Assembly: GCA_031119395.1 (NCBI GenBank)
Contig: JAVHYA010000030.1
Location: 1 to 54,506, forward strand
Reading direction: 5' to 3'
Origin: Pseudomonadota bacterium
Lineage (GTDB): Bacteria > Pseudomonadota > Gammaproteobacteria > Burkholderiales > Burkholderiaceae_C
DNA: 54,506 nt
Part shown: positions 8,147-16,236 of the stretch, in pieces
Position numbering within the stretch: position 1 is the stretch's first letter
Layout of the letters: each line of letters begins with the position of its first letter
The notes under the pieces: model-generated
Told to the model about the DNA's origin: nothing
What the model saw: the letters and a program-made list of their open reading frames with translations, nothing else
Databases searched by the model: none
Position numbers and translations under genes: made by a program

Positions 8147-9394
8147 TCAGCCCGCCGCCTTCGCCCGCGCCGACCCCGCCACCATGTCGAACCTGAACAG
8201 CCGGCACTCGATCGGCCCGTTCCACATCGGCACGCGGCGCGACTCCTTCAGGCGCATGTGCTGCGGCAGCTTCATGTCGGGCGTGAGCACCCAGGCGGTC
8301 CAGCCGGCGTAGTGCTTCTTCCAGTGCGCGGCCAGGCGCGGGAAGAAATCGCCCGCGTCGTCGCCGCCCTCGTCCTGCGCCACCTCGCGCGCGCCCGTGC
8401 GGCCGGGCGAGCCGGCGAAGCCGCCGACGGCGATGCGCTCGCCGTACGGCGGGTTGAGCACGATGACGCCCGACTCGGCCGGCGGCATGCGCTGCAAGGC
8501 GTCGCCGCCGCGCAGGATGACGCGGTCGGCCACGCCGGCGCGTTCGGCGTTGCGCTGCGCGAAGTCGACCATGCGGTGCGACACGTCACTGCCAAAAACG
8601 GCCACGGCACCCGCCCCGCCTGCGCGAGGCGCTTCGCTTTTGATAGCAGCCCAGAGTTCGGCACGGTGCGGCAGCAACTGCTCGAAGCCGAAGCGGCGCT
8701 GCCCGCCGGCGGGCATGCCGGCGGCGATCTGCGCGGCCTCGATGGCGATGGTGCCGCTGCCGCAGCAGGGGTCGTACAGCGGCGCGTCGGCCACGCGGCC
8801 GGTCTCCGGGTCCCACCAGCCGCTGGCGGCCAGCATCGCGGCGGCCAGGGTTTCCTTGAGCGGGGCGTCGCCCTTGTCGACGCGCCAGCCGCGCTTGAAA
8901 AGCGGCTCGCCGCTGGTGTCGATGTACAGCGTGACGTGGTCGGCCGTGAGGTGAGCGAACACGCGCACGTCGGGGCGCTGCGTCTCGATGCTGGGGCGCA
9001 CGCCGCCGGCCTTGGCGCGGAAGCGGTCGGCGATCGCGTCCTTGATGCGCAACGTGGCGAAGTTCAGGCTCTTGAGCGGGCTGCCGGTGGCGGTGGTCTC
9101 GATCTTGAAGGTCTGCCGCGGCGTGAACCAGATCTCCCATGCCACGCCGCTGGCCGCCTCGTACAGGTCCTGCTCGGCGCGGTAGGGGCGGTGCGCCAGC
9201 TCGACCAGCACGCGCTGCGCGAGCCGGCTTCGCAGGTTGAGCGCGAGCACGTCGCGCCAGCCCGCGCGCACGCGCACGCCGGCACGCAACACGCGCAGGT
9301 CGTCACCGGCGCGGCCGGTGATGGCATGGACCTCCTGGGCCAGGAAGTCCTCCACGCCGGCGGCGCAGGGCAGGAAAAGGGAGAGATCGTTCAC
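8147..9394 (-). CDS. THUMP-domain class I SAM-dependent RNA methyltransferase (RlmL-type)
   Basis: This 415-residue protein carries an N-terminal THUMP domain (about 40-160: ATLRIKDAIADRF, RPDVRVFAHLTADHVTLYID) and a methyltransferase domain. The latter has DPCCGSGTIAIEAAQIA as the SAM-binding loop and NPPYGERI as the N6/N2 methylation motif. This is the family of the N-terminal half of E. coli RlmL, which makes m2G2445 in 23S rRNA; the assignment to that exact base is inference. Residues 250-268 (IKSEAPRAGGAGAVAVF) are encoded by a copy of the interspersed hairpin repeat, in frame, in the loop just before GSDVSHRMVDFA. The start is a GTG at 9394, chosen because homology begins at LSLFLPCAAGVE. 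It is divergent from the hybrid kinase gene, with an 82-bp gap. Confidence 0.88.
   Translation of the reverse strand: MNDLSLFLPCAAGVEDFLAQEVHAITGRAGDDLRVLRAGVRVRAGWRDVLALNLRSRLAQRVLVELAHRPYRAEQDLYEAASGVAWEIWFTPRQTFKIETTATGSPLKSLNFATLRIKDAIADRFRAKAGGVRPSIETQRPDVRVFAHLTADHVTLYIDTSGEPLFKRGWRVDKGDAPLKETLAAAMLAASGWWDPETGRVADAPLYDPCCGSGTIAIEAAQIAAGMPAGGQRRFGFEQLLPHRAELWAAIKSEAPRAGGAGAVAVFGSDVSHRMVDFAQRNAERAGVADRVILRGGDALQRMPPAESGVIVLNPPYGERIAVGGFAGSPGRTGAREVAQDEGGDDAGDFFPRLAAHWKKHYAGWTAWVLTPDMKLPQHMRLKESRRVPMWNGPIECRLFRFDMVAGSARAKAAG
8591..8647 (-). repeat. family 1 hairpin repeat, copy B, inside a coding sequence
   Basis: Read on the minus strand it runs GCTATC..GAAGC..CCTCGCGC..GGGCGGGTGCC..GGCC.TTTTTGGC, matching the other copies in order and spacing. 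The first stem is partly decayed (GCT/AGC retained). It lies wholly within the RNA methyltransferase gene and is read in the same frame (GCT-ATC) as the copy in rpoN. Confidence 0.65.
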
Positions 9395-9476
9395 GGGCGG
9401 CGGCCAAGGGGAGCAGCGGCCATTGTCGCCGGCACGCGCCGCCCGGGCCGCTCCCCTATAGTGCGACAGCCCCGCC

Positions 9477-11243
9477 ATGCGCACCGCCGAGCCCTCCCCT
9501 CCACCCGCCGACGCGGCCGCGGACCGCTTCCTGGTCGAATGCGAGGTGCTCCGGCTGAGCACCCGGCCGCTGGGCCCCGTCCTGGCGGTGCAGTTCCTGC
9601 TCAACGCCGGCGTGGCGGCGGTCTTCGGCTGGCTGTATTCGCCGGCACGGGCGGCGCTGTGGCTCGCGGGCATCGCGGCGGTGACGGTGATGCGGGGCTT
9701 CTTTCCGCAGCGCGTGCCGGACACCCTCACGCCCGAGACCCTGCGCCGCGCCCAGCGCGTCCACACGCTGCGCACCGGCCTCTGGGAAGCGGCGCACGGC
9801 CTGGCGGGCGTGCTGCTCTTCAATGCCGGCGATCCCATGCACCAGCTGCTGCTGGGCCTGATCGTGATGGGCATGACGCTGTCGTCGGCCTTTTCCGTGT
9901 CCTTCCACACGCCGGCGGTGCGGCTGGCCATCACGCTGCTGATGGCGCCGGTGATCGCCATGGGCCTGGCCTTCGGCGCGCCGCCGATGGTCGCGGTGGC
10001 GCTGCTGGGTGTGCTGCTGCTGGCGCTGATGCTCAAGCAGGTGGGCAGCCACAACCGCCAGCTCGAGGAGAACATCGGCCTGCGCCTGAACGCCCATGCG
10101 CTGCGCGAGCAGGCCCTGGCCGGCCTGCGCGAGTCGCAGCAGGCGCAGGCCGAGCGGCTGCGCTTCTTCTCGGCCGCCAACCACGACCTGCGCCAGCCCG
10201 TGATGGCCATCGGCCTGCAGACGGCGGTGCTGCGCGAACAGCTGGACCAGGGCGCGCCCGCCGCGGCGGTGCAGGGCACGGTCGCCGCGCTGGCCGATGC
10301 CCAGGCCGCACTGGAGACATTGACGCACCAGTTGCTGGAGATCGGCCGCATCGAGGCCGGCGTCGAGGCGCTGGTGCGTGCCGCGGTGCCGCTCGCTGCG
10401 CTGCTGGCCGATGTCGCGCGGCAGGCCGGCGGCACGCGCATCCACGTACGCTGCCCGGCCGACGCCACGGCCTGGAGCGACGCCGTCGCGCTGCGCCGCA
10501 TCCTGGCCAACCTGGTGGACAACGCCGTCAAGTTCGCGCCGCGCGGGCGCATCCTGCTGGCGGCGCGTCGGCGCGCGGGCGCGTGGCGCGTGGAGGTGCG
10601 CGACGGCGGCATCGGCATCGCGCCCGAGGCGCAGGCGCGCGTCTTCGGCGATTTCGAGCAGGTGGGCAATATCGAGCGCAACCTGCAGCGCGGCCATGGG
10701 CTGGGCCTGGGCGTGGTGCGCCGGCTGGCCGATCGGCTGGACCTGCGGATCACGCTGCGCTCCGCGGCCGGGCGGGGGGCGGTGTTCGGCTTCACCGTGC
10801 CCGCCGCACCGGCCGATGCGCCCGTGGCCGACCGGCCCGCGCTGCGGCACATCCCGCCGGCCGCCACGCCGGCGCAACCCCTGCGTCCCGGCATCGAGGT
10901 GCTGGTGGTGGAGGACAACGCCGTGGTCGCGGCCAGCCTCGTGGCGCTGCTGCGGCAGTGGTCGGCGCGGGCCCAGGTCTACGCCAGCGCGGCCGAAGCG
11001 CTGGCGCTGGCCGATCTGCGCCGCATCCAGGTCGCGCTGTGCGACATCCGGCTGCCGGGCGAGCTCGACGGCGTGGCGCTGGCCGAGCGGCTGCAGGCGC
11101 ACCGGCCGGGGCTGGTCATCGCGCTGGTCTCGGCCGACATCGACGAGGCCACGCAGGCCCACGCCCGTGCGCGCGGCTGGCAGGCGCTGCGCAAACCGGT
11201 GCAGCCCGCAGCGCTGCGGGCGGTGCTGGCGCAGGCGGGCTGA
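9477..11243 (+). CDS. hybrid sensor histidine kinase/response regulator
   Basis: This 588-residue protein has about six hydrophobic segments between residues 32 and 187, forming a membrane sensor region without an evident periplasmic domain. The dimerisation/phosphoacceptor domain follows, with RFFSAANHDLRQPVMAIGLQ and the phosphorylated His at 236. The ATPase domain shows an N box ILANLVDNAVKFA, a G1 box DGGIGI and a G2 box RGHGLGLG. The C-terminal receiver has the acidic pair E479-D480, phosphoacceptor D523 in CDIRLPG, and the conserved Lys at 573. The HDLRQP H-box is typical of betaproteobacterial hybrid kinases with a terminal receiver. No output regulator gene is adjacent, so its partner must be encoded elsewhere. 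Its stop is followed by a hairpin repeat, then the convergent rpoN. Confidence 0.93.
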   Translation: MRTAEPSPPPADAAADRFLVECEVLRLSTRPLGPVLAVQFLLNAGVAAVFGWLYSPARAALWLAGIAAVTVMRGFFPQRVPDTLTPETLRRAQRVHTLRTGLWEAAHGLAGVLLFNAGDPMHQLLLGLIVMGMTLSSAFSVSFHTPAVRLAITLLMAPVIAMGLAFGAPPMVAVALLGVLLLALMLKQVGSHNRQLEENIGLRLNAHALREQALAGLRESQQAQAERLRFFSAANHDLRQPVMAIGLQTAVLREQLDQGAPAAAVQGTVAALADAQAALETLTHQLLEIGRIEAGVEALVRAAVPLAALLADVARQAGGTRIHVRCPADATAWSDAVALRRILANLVDNAVKFAPRGRILLAARRRAGAWRVEVRDGGIGIAPEAQARVFGDFEQVGNIERNLQRGHGLGLGVVRRLADRLDLRITLRSAAGRGAVFGFTVPAAPADAPVADRPALRHIPPAATPAQPLRPGIEVLVVEDNAVVAASLVALLRQWSARAQVYASAAEALALADLRRIQVALCDIRLPGELDGVALAERLQAHRPGLVIALVSADIDEATQAHARARGWQALRKPVQPAALRAVLAQAG

Positions 11244-11252
11244 GCGCGAATT

Positions 11253-11318
11253 GCTATCGAATCGATAGCTGGCTGCGCCCACGGGACGGGCGCCGCAGGC
11301 CGATTCGGCGTTGAACGC
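11253..11318 (+). repeat. family 1 hairpin repeat, copy C
   Basis: This is one of the two best-preserved copies. GCTATCGA, one base, then TCGATAGC is a perfect 8-bp stem. It is followed by the second stem built from GCGCCC and GGGCGC and the GGCCGATT tail. It lies between the convergent stops of the hybrid kinase and rpoN genes, nine bases after the first, where it may end transcripts of both. Confidence 0.8.
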
Positions 11319-11338
11319 GGACTTCCGAACCCGTTTCG

Positions 11339-12934
11339 CTACAGCGCCTTGCGCAGGTTCGCCGGCGCGATGCGCAGCGCCTCGCGGTACTTGGCCACGG
11401 TGCGGCGCGCGCACTCGATGCCCTGCTCCTTGAGCATCTCGGAGATCTGGCTGTCCGACAGCGGCTTCTTCGCGTTCTCGGAGCCGACGAACTGCTTGAT
11501 GAGCGCACGCACCGCGGTGCTCGACGCGTTGCCGCCGGTCTCGGTGCCCAGGGCGGAACCGAAGAAGTACTTCAGTTCCACCGTGCCGAAGGGCGTGGAC
11601 ATGTACTTGGCCGTGGTCACGCGCGAAATGGTCGACTCGTGCAGGCCCAGCTCGTCGGCGATCTCGCGCAGCACCAGCGGGCGCATGGCCAGTTCGCCGT
11701 GCACGAAGAAGTTCTTCTGCCGCTCGACGATGGCGTTGGACACGCGCAGGATGGTGTCGAAGCGCTGCTGGATGTTCTTGATGAACCAGCGCGCCTCCTG
11801 CAGGCGCTGGCTCAGGGCCTGGCTGCCCTCGCCCTTGTGCGACTTGAGCGCGCCGGCATAGATGTCGTGCACCCGCAGCCGCGGCATGACATCGGGGTTG
11901 AGCTGCACGCGGAACTTGATGTTCGTGCCGCGCCCGGTCTTGGTGACGATCACGTCGGGCACCACGATGTTGCGCTCGACGTCGACGAAGCGGCGGCCCG
12001 GCTTGGGTTCCAGCCGGGCGATGAGCTGCATGGCGCGCCGCACATCCTCCTCGGTGCTGCGCGTCAGGGTGGCCAGGCGCCGGAAGTCGCGCTTGGCCAG
12101 CAGCTCCATCGGCTGCCTGCAGATGGCCAGCGCCACCTTGCGCACGTCGGCGGCCTCGGGGTCGCCCTCGTCCTCGTCGGCGGCGGCGCGCAACTGGATC
12201 GCCAGGCACTCGCCCAGGTCGCGAGCGCCCACGCCCACCGGCTCCAGGCTCTGCAGCAGGCCGAGCGCGACCTGGAAGTGGTGCACCAGGTCGTCGAACT
12301 GGTCGTTGTCGTCGCCGGCCAGGCCCGAGGCCAGCGCCGGCAGCGAGTCCTCGAGGTAGCCGTCGTCGTTGAGCGATTCGATCAGGAAGCGCAGCGCGGC
12401 CGAGTCCTCGGGCGACAGGCGCAGCGACAACGCCTGCCGGTGCAGGAAGGACTGCAGCGATTCCTGGCTGCGCGCCAGCTCGGTCGCATCGGCGCGCTCG
12501 TCGTCGCCCGCGCTGTTGTTGCGGGCCGGGGCGTCGCCGCCCCACTCGGAATCGTCGGGTGCGAGGTCGACCGTGCCGTCGCCGTCCCAGTCGGGCTCGG
12601 AAGGCTCGCCCTCGACCGCGTCGGCCACCGGGGTTTCGGTGTCGTTCTGGCTTGCAGCGCCCGTCCCGTCTGCGGGGGCAGCTATGGAATTCATAGCAAA
12701 CTCGCCCAGGTCCTCGCGTTCCTCGCGCGGCGCGGGCGTGTCGGCCGCCTCGACGCCGAACTCCTCGCGCGGCGCCTCCTCGTTCAGGCGCTCGAGGAAG
12801 GGGTTGTCGTCGAGCATCTGCTCGACTTCCTGGCTGAGTTCGAGCGTGGACAGCTGCAGCAGCCGGATCGACTGCTGCAGCTGCGGCGTGAGCGCGAGGT
12901 GCTGCGAGACGCGCAGCGACAGGCCCTGCTTCAC
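11339..12934 (-). CDS. rpoN: RNA polymerase sigma-54 factor RpoN
   Basis: This 531-residue sigma-54 recognises -24/-12 promoters and needs an AAA+ activator to open DNA. Region I is intact: LSLRVSQHLALTPQLQQSIR, then LLQLSTLELSQEVEQMLDDN. An acidic, variable region II spans about residues 55-150. The core-binding and HTH domains follow (STISRVTTAKYMSTPFGTVE), and the RpoN box ARRTVAKYRE is present near the C-terminus. Residues 80-98 (IAAPADGTGAASQ and flanks) derive from an in-frame copy of the hairpin repeat, inside the tolerant region II. The start is the GTG at 12934, since VKQGLSLRVSQ is the expected beginning; there is no ATG nearby. Genes upstream on the same strand are lptB and lptA, an order seen in many proteobacteria. 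Confidence 0.97.
   Translation of the reverse strand: MKQGLSLRVSQHLALTPQLQQSIRLLQLSTLELSQEVEQMLDDNPFLERLNEEAPREEFGVEAADTPAPREEREDLGEFAMNSIAAPADGTGAASQNDTETPVADAVEGEPSEPDWDGDGTVDLAPDDSEWGGDAPARNNSAGDDERADATELARSQESLQSFLHRQALSLRLSPEDSAALRFLIESLNDDGYLEDSLPALASGLAGDDNDQFDDLVHHFQVALGLLQSLEPVGVGARDLGECLAIQLRAAADEDEGDPEAADVRKVALAICRQPMELLAKRDFRRLATLTRSTEEDVRRAMQLIARLEPKPGRRFVDVERNIVVPDVIVTKTGRGTNIKFRVQLNPDVMPRLRVHDIYAGALKSHKGEGSQALSQRLQEARWFIKNIQQRFDTILRVSNAIVERQKNFFVHGELAMRPLVLREIADELGLHESTISRVTTAKYMSTPFGTVELKYFFGSALGTETGGNASSTAVRALIKQFVGSENAKKPLSDSQISEMLKEQGIECARRTVAKYREALRIAPANLRKAL
12641..12697 (-). repeat. family 1 hairpin repeat, copy D, inside rpoN
   Basis: On the minus strand the copy starts GCTATG, five bases, CATAGC (perfect 6-bp stem). 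It continues GCTGCCCCCGC..GACGGGACGGGCGCTGCAAGCC, matching the other copies. It encodes AMNSIAAPADGTGAASQ in RpoN and is read in the same frame as copy B. Confidence 0.75.
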
Positions 12935-13154
12935 GCGCCCCCCCTGTCGAACCGCAGCGGGGAGCGGCCAGCCACCGCCCGGCCATCGGCCACCGGGCCG
13001 CCGCCCGGCCGCCCGAGGGCGGCGAGCGCCCCCGAGGGGCGAAGCGCTGCGGACCTCGACGCGCCTGCGCGCGCCGGGACAGCGCGACGGGCCGCCGACC
13101 CGGGCGCCGTCGCGTCCAGCCAAGCTCGCGAAGCGGGGAGCGTGGGGGCCACGC
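12935..13154. other. very GC-rich gap between lptB and rpoN
   Basis: This is a 220-bp stretch between two same-strand genes that are often adjacent. It is almost entirely G and C and contains several short inverted repeats, for example GGCCGGGCGG with neighbouring CCGCCCGGCC-type runs and a CCCCGAGGGGCG hairpin. No gene is seen. It could attenuate readthrough from lptB into rpoN or carry a separate rpoN promoter, but I cannot point to clear -35/-10 elements. Confidence 0.4.
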
Positions 13155-13949
13155 TCACATCCGGAAATGTTCGCCCAGGTACACGCGGCGCACCTCGGCG
13201 TTGTCGACGATCTCCGATGGCGTGCCTTGTGCCAGCACTTGCCCGTCGCTGATGATGTACGCGTGGTCGCAGATGCCCAGCGTCTCGCGCACGTTGTGGT
13301 CGGTGATGAGCACGCCGATGCCACGCTCCTTCAGGAAGCTGATGATCCGCTGGATCTCGATCACCGCGATCGGGTCGATGCCGGCGAAGGGCTCGTCCAG
13401 CAGGATGAAGCGGGGCTGCGTGGCCAGCGCGCGTGCGATCTCGACGCGGCGGCGCTCGCCGCCCGACAGGGCCAGCGCGGGCGAATCCCGCAGGTGGTCC
13501 ACCCGCAGGTCGGCCAGCAGTTCCGACAGGCGCTCCTCGATGCGTGCCCGGGGCAGCGGCACGGGGCGGCCGCGCTCGTCGGTCTCGCTCTGCAGTTCCA
13601 GCACGGCGCGCACGTTCTCCTCGACGCTGAGCTTGCGGAAGATCGAGGCCTCCTGCGGCAGGTACGACAGGCCCATGCGCGCGCGGCGGTGGATCGGCAT
13701 GTGGGCGATCGGCTCGCCGTCGATGGTGATCTCGCCCGCATCGGCGCGCACCAGGCCCACGATCATGTAGAACGAGGTGGTCTTGCCCGCGCCGTTCGGG
13801 CCCAGAAGCCCGACCACTTCGCCCTTCTGCACGTCGAGCGAGACATCCTTGACCACCTTGCGGCTGCCGTAGGTCTTCTGCAGGCCGCGCGCCTCCAGGC
13901 GGCTGCCGGCCACCCCTTTGTCGGCCCCGGGAATCACCGCCTCGATCAC
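13155..13949 (-). CDS. lptB: LPS export ABC transporter ATPase LptB
   Basis: This 264-residue cytoplasmic ATPase drives lipopolysaccharide extraction with LptF, LptG and LptC. All ABC motifs are present: Walker [11 protein letters not shown]-loop LPQEAS, signature [15 protein letters not shown], Walker [15 protein letters not shown] and the H-switch [23 protein letters not shown] is a specific LptB block. The start is taken as the GTG at 13949, whose GTGA overlaps the lptA stop codon by 4 bp. This gives a coupled lptA-lptB pair and a slightly long N-terminus ([20 protein letters not shown]); an internal start nearer to [13 protein letters not shown] is possible. LptF/G are not in the window. 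Confidence 0.95.
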   Translation of the reverse strand: MIEAVIPGADKGVAGSRLEARGLQKTYGSRKVVKDVSLDVQKGEVVGLLGPNGAGKTTSFYMIVGLVRADAGEITIDGEPIAHMPIHRRARMGLSYLPQEASIFRKLSVEENVRAVLELQSETDERGRPVPLPRARIEERLSELLADLRVDHLRDSPALALSGGERRRVEIARALATQPRFILLDEPFAGIDPIAVIEIQRIISFLKERGIGVLITDHNVRETLGICDHAYIISDGQVLAQGTPSEIVDNAEVRRVYLGEHFRM

Positions 13950-14644
13950 GGACGCGATCCCTGGCTGTCCAGCGTGGTGCTGGGCCGCAGGCCCTTGCCG
14001 TCCGGGGTGGCGGGTGTGGCCGGCGCCGGGTTGCGCCCGCCTGCCGCGGCACCGGCTCCGGCGGCCTTGGGCGTGAGGATGGCGCGCACGCGGCTGCCGG
14101 GCTGTCCGGCGGACACGCTGGCGTCGGGCGGCAGCGGGGCGCCGTTGACGGTGAAGGTGTCGTTGCTCTGGTCGTAGACGATCAGCGGGCCGGTGGTCTC
14201 GTCGTTCACCGTGGCGCCGATCAGGCGGCGCATCACGGCGCGGCGGATGAACTTCACGTTGTCGGCGCGGCCGTCGTATTCGATGACCTCCGACTCGCCC
14301 TCGATCCACTCGTCGGGGCCGGCGTCGCGCTTCTGCTTGTAGTAGGCGCGCTGGCCGGGCGCGGCGGTGACCACGCCGTACTGGTAGCCGTCCGGGTCCT
14401 GGCGCACGTCGATGCGCGCGCCACGGATGATGATCGTGCCCTTGGTCACCACCACGCGGCCGGTGAAGACACTGGTCTGCTTGAGGTCGTCGTAGCGCAT
14501 CGAGTCGGCCTCGATGTTCATCGGCTTGGTCCGGTCGGCCTTCTCGGCCTGGGCGCCGACAGCGGCAGCCAGTGCGAGCACGCACAGGGCGGTGCGGGTG
14601 ATGCGACGAAGGGAAAGGGGGGAGGACGGAACGCGGTGTGTCAT
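13946..14644 (-). CDS. lptA: LPS transport periplasmic protein LptA
   Basis: This 232-residue exported protein forms the periplasmic bridge carrying lipopolysaccharide to the outer membrane. A signal peptide ([20 protein letters not shown]) precedes the OstA-like domain: [20 protein letters not shown], then [20 protein letters not shown], and repeated beta strands up to about residue 175. The C-terminal 50 residues are Pro/Ala/Gly-rich and longer than in E. coli LptA. The gene overlaps lptB by 4 bp. The usual upstream partner lptC is absent here: the next gene on the strand is a DsbA-like oxidoreductase, separated by a strong terminator, so this operon starts in the 14645-14703 gap. Confidence 0.93.
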   Translation of the reverse strand: MTHRVPSSPLSLRRITRTALCVLALAAAVGAQAEKADRTKPMNIEADSMRYDDLKQTSVFTGRVVVTKGTIIIRGARIDVRQDPDGYQYGVVTAAPGQRAYYKQKRDAGPDEWIEGESEVIEYDGRADNVKFIRRAVMRRLIGATVNDETTGPLIVYDQSNDTFTVNGAPLPPDASVSAGQPGSRVRAILTPKAAGAGAAAGGRNPAPATPATPDGKGLRPSTTLDSQGSRP

Positions 14645-14703
14645 AGAGGCACGAAACTTGCTGGCATTGTATGCCGGCGTGCGGACATCGCTATGCCCAA
14701 GAA

Positions 14704-14729
14704 CGAAAGCCCGCCGGAGCGGGCTTTCG
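14704..14729. terminator. intrinsic terminator between the DsbA-like gene and lptA
   Basis: CGAAAGCCCGC, a CGGA loop and GCGGGCTTTCG form a perfect 11-bp stem. On the minus strand it follows the DsbA-like gene after about 36 bp and is followed by TTC-TT. It separates that gene from the lptA operon. Confidence 0.8.
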
Positions 14730-14765
14730 GGCGAAGGCGGCGCGCCGAAGGCGCCGCCCAGCGGG

Positions 14766-15413
14766 TCAGCCCTTCTTCGCCTGGGCGATCAGGGCGTCGG
14801 TCACCTGCAGCGCACGGCCGAGCGAGCCGGCGGTCTCGCCATCGACGTACCAGCGGCCCGCCACGCCCAGCGCGGGCACGCCACCCACCTTGTAGGCGTC
14901 GGTCATCTGCGTCGCGCGCTTGGCCTTGCCGGCCACACCGAAGGACTTGTAGGTGTCGGCGAACTTCTTCGCATCCAGGCCGGACTGCTTCTCGGCCCAG
15001 GCCAGGATGGCGTCGTCGCCGAACAGGCGCTGGCGCTCCTGGTGGATGGCCTGGAAGATCTTCATCTGGAACGCGTCGACCTTGCCCAGCGCCTCGAGCG
15101 TGTAGTAGAGCTTCTGCTTGGCTTCGACGTCGTTGCCCACGAAGGGCACCGGGATGCGGCGGAAGACGACGTTGGCCGGCAGGGTCTTGATCCAGGCTTC
15201 GAGCTGCGGCTCGAAGGCCGCGCAGTGCGGGCAGTTGTACGAGAAGAACTCGACCACCTCGACCTTGCCTGCCGGCGCATCGACCGGGGCCGGCTTGCCG
15301 AGCACGATGTAGTCCTTGCCGGCGGCGAAGCTGCCCTGCGCACGGACGGTGCCGGCCAGCGGCAGCAGCGACACCGCGGCGGCGGTGGCGATGGAAAAGT
15401 CACGACGTTTCAT
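14766..15413 (-). CDS. dsbA: thiol:disulfide interchange protein, DsbA/DsbL type
   Basis: This 215-residue periplasmic oxidoreductase introduces disulfides into exported proteins. The active site is CPHC at residues 61-64 within FFSYNCPHCAAFEPQLEAW. The cis-proline loop is GVPALGVAGRW (about 175-185), and a thioredoxin fold with helical insert lies between. The signal peptide MKRRDFSIATAAAVSLLPLA begins with a twin arginine (RRDFSIA), which allows but does not prove Tat export. This is the usual length for Burkholderiales DsbA. A strong terminator follows. The SPOR and argS genes lie upstream on the same strand, 120 bp away. Confidence 0.93.
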   Translation of the reverse strand: MKRRDFSIATAAAVSLLPLAGTVRAQGSFAAGKDYIVLGKPAPVDAPAGKVEVVEFFSYNCPHCAAFEPQLEAWIKTLPANVVFRRIPVPFVGNDVEAKQKLYYTLEALGKVDAFQMKIFQAIHQERQRLFGDDAILAWAEKQSGLDAKKFADTYKSFGVAGKAKRATQMTDAYKVGGVPALGVAGRWYVDGETAGSLGRALQVTDALIAQAKKG

Positions 15414-15488
15414 TTGAAATGCTTTCTAGAGGGCTGCTGACAGAGCGCGGGCGCGGCGAGGAGTTCCCGCCCAGCCCTTCAACGGTGG

Positions 15489-15514
15489 GGCGCCCGCCGC
15501 AGAGCACGGGCGCC
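15489..15514. terminator. possible terminator after the SPOR-domain gene
   Basis: GGCGCCCG, ten bases, then CGGGCGCC is a perfect 8-bp stem 20 bp past the SPOR gene stop, read on the minus strand. No T run follows, so it is a weak candidate or a Rho-assisted end. Confidence 0.4.
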
Positions 15515-15533
15515 GGGTAAAGAACGGTGAAGC

Positions 15534-16223
15534 TCAGCGTTGGACACGGACCAGCGCCGCATCGAAGCCGCCGCCGTCCAGGCGATCCTTCAGGCGGTCG
15601 GCATCGTCCTTCTTGTTGAACGGGCCGGCCCGCACGCGGTAGACCGTGCGGCCGGCCTGCTCGCGCTCGGTGACCTTGGCCTCCACGCCCATCAGCGACA
15701 GCTTGGCGCGCTGCGCCTCGGCGTCGTCGTTGGTGCGGAAGGCGCCCGCCTGCACGAAATACACGAAGGGGTCGGGCCCGGTGGTGGGCGGGGCCGACGC
15801 CACTGTCGTCGACGGCGGGTTGCCGCCGGCGCGCGAACGCGCGAAGTCGCCCAGCGGATCGGTCGACGGCGCCGTGGCCGGCTTGGGCGCCACCACGACC
15901 GGTGCCGGGGCCGGCGCATTGAGCGTGCCGCTGCTCGCCGGCGCGCCGGCCACGGCCGGGGCCGTGGGGGCGGGTGCGGGCGCGATCGGCTGCGGCGGCG
16001 TGCGCGGTGCCTGCGGCTTGCCGGCCAGCGGGGAGTTCGGGTCCCAGTCGCGGTTCTTGCGGGCCTCGGCTTCGTCCTGGTCGGCGCCGCGCGGCTGGTT
16101 CTTGGTGACGAACGGGATCGGCACCTTGGTCACGTAGACCGCCACGCCCAGGGCCACGCCGAGCCCCAGCACGACGCCCACGATCAGGCCGATGACGAAA
16201 TTCCCTCTTTGTCTGCTTCTCAT
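15534..16223 (-). CDS. SPOR-domain cell-division protein (FtsN-like)
   Basis: This 229-residue bitopic inner-membrane protein has a short cytoplasmic start, a transmembrane segment at about residues 9-31 (NFVIGLIVGVVLGLGVALGV) and a long Pro/Ala-rich periplasmic linker. The C-terminal SPOR domain (about 150-229: PFVYFVQAGAFRTNDDAEAQ to DAALVRVQR) binds denuded septal peptidoglycan glycans. The architecture is that of FtsN, and the position immediately after argS is common in betaproteobacteria. It likely recruits or activates septal peptidoglycan synthesis. It starts 13 bp after the argS stop, so the two are probably co-transcribed. Confidence 0.92.
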   Translation of the reverse strand: MRSRQRGNFVIGLIVGVVLGLGVALGVAVYVTKVPIPFVTKNQPRGADQDEAEARKNRDWDPNSPLAGKPQAPRTPPQPIAPAPAPTAPAVAGAPASSGTLNAPAPAPVVVAPKPATAPSTDPLGDFARSRAGGNPPSTTVASAPPTTGPDPFVYFVQAGAFRTNDDAEAQRAKLSLMGVEAKVTEREQAGRTVYRVRAGPFNKKDDADRLKDRLDGGGFDAALVRVQR

Positions 16224-16236
16224 GGGTAGTTCAGGC

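Noticed and set aside
8591-8647. The repeat copies inside coding sequences considered as frameshift or pseudogene evidence.
   Set aside because: Both host proteins continue in frame on each side with all conserved motifs intact, so the genes look functional.
9456-12986. A 1176-residue open frame on the minus strand, and similar 800-1100-residue frames opposite real genes (229-2868, 8258-11314, 27535-30651, 44558-47458, 48409-51783).
   Set aside because: They run antisense or out of frame across several recognised genes and consist of Arg/Ala/Gly/His-rich low-complexity text. In DNA of this GC content, stop codons are rare in the non-coding frames, so long open frames are expected by chance.
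12935-13154. GC-rich inverted repeats between lptB and rpoN considered as a structured RNA or riboswitch.
   Set aside because: Short GC palindromes arise easily at this composition; no known riboswitch elements are recognisable and no conserved consensus can be judged from one copy.
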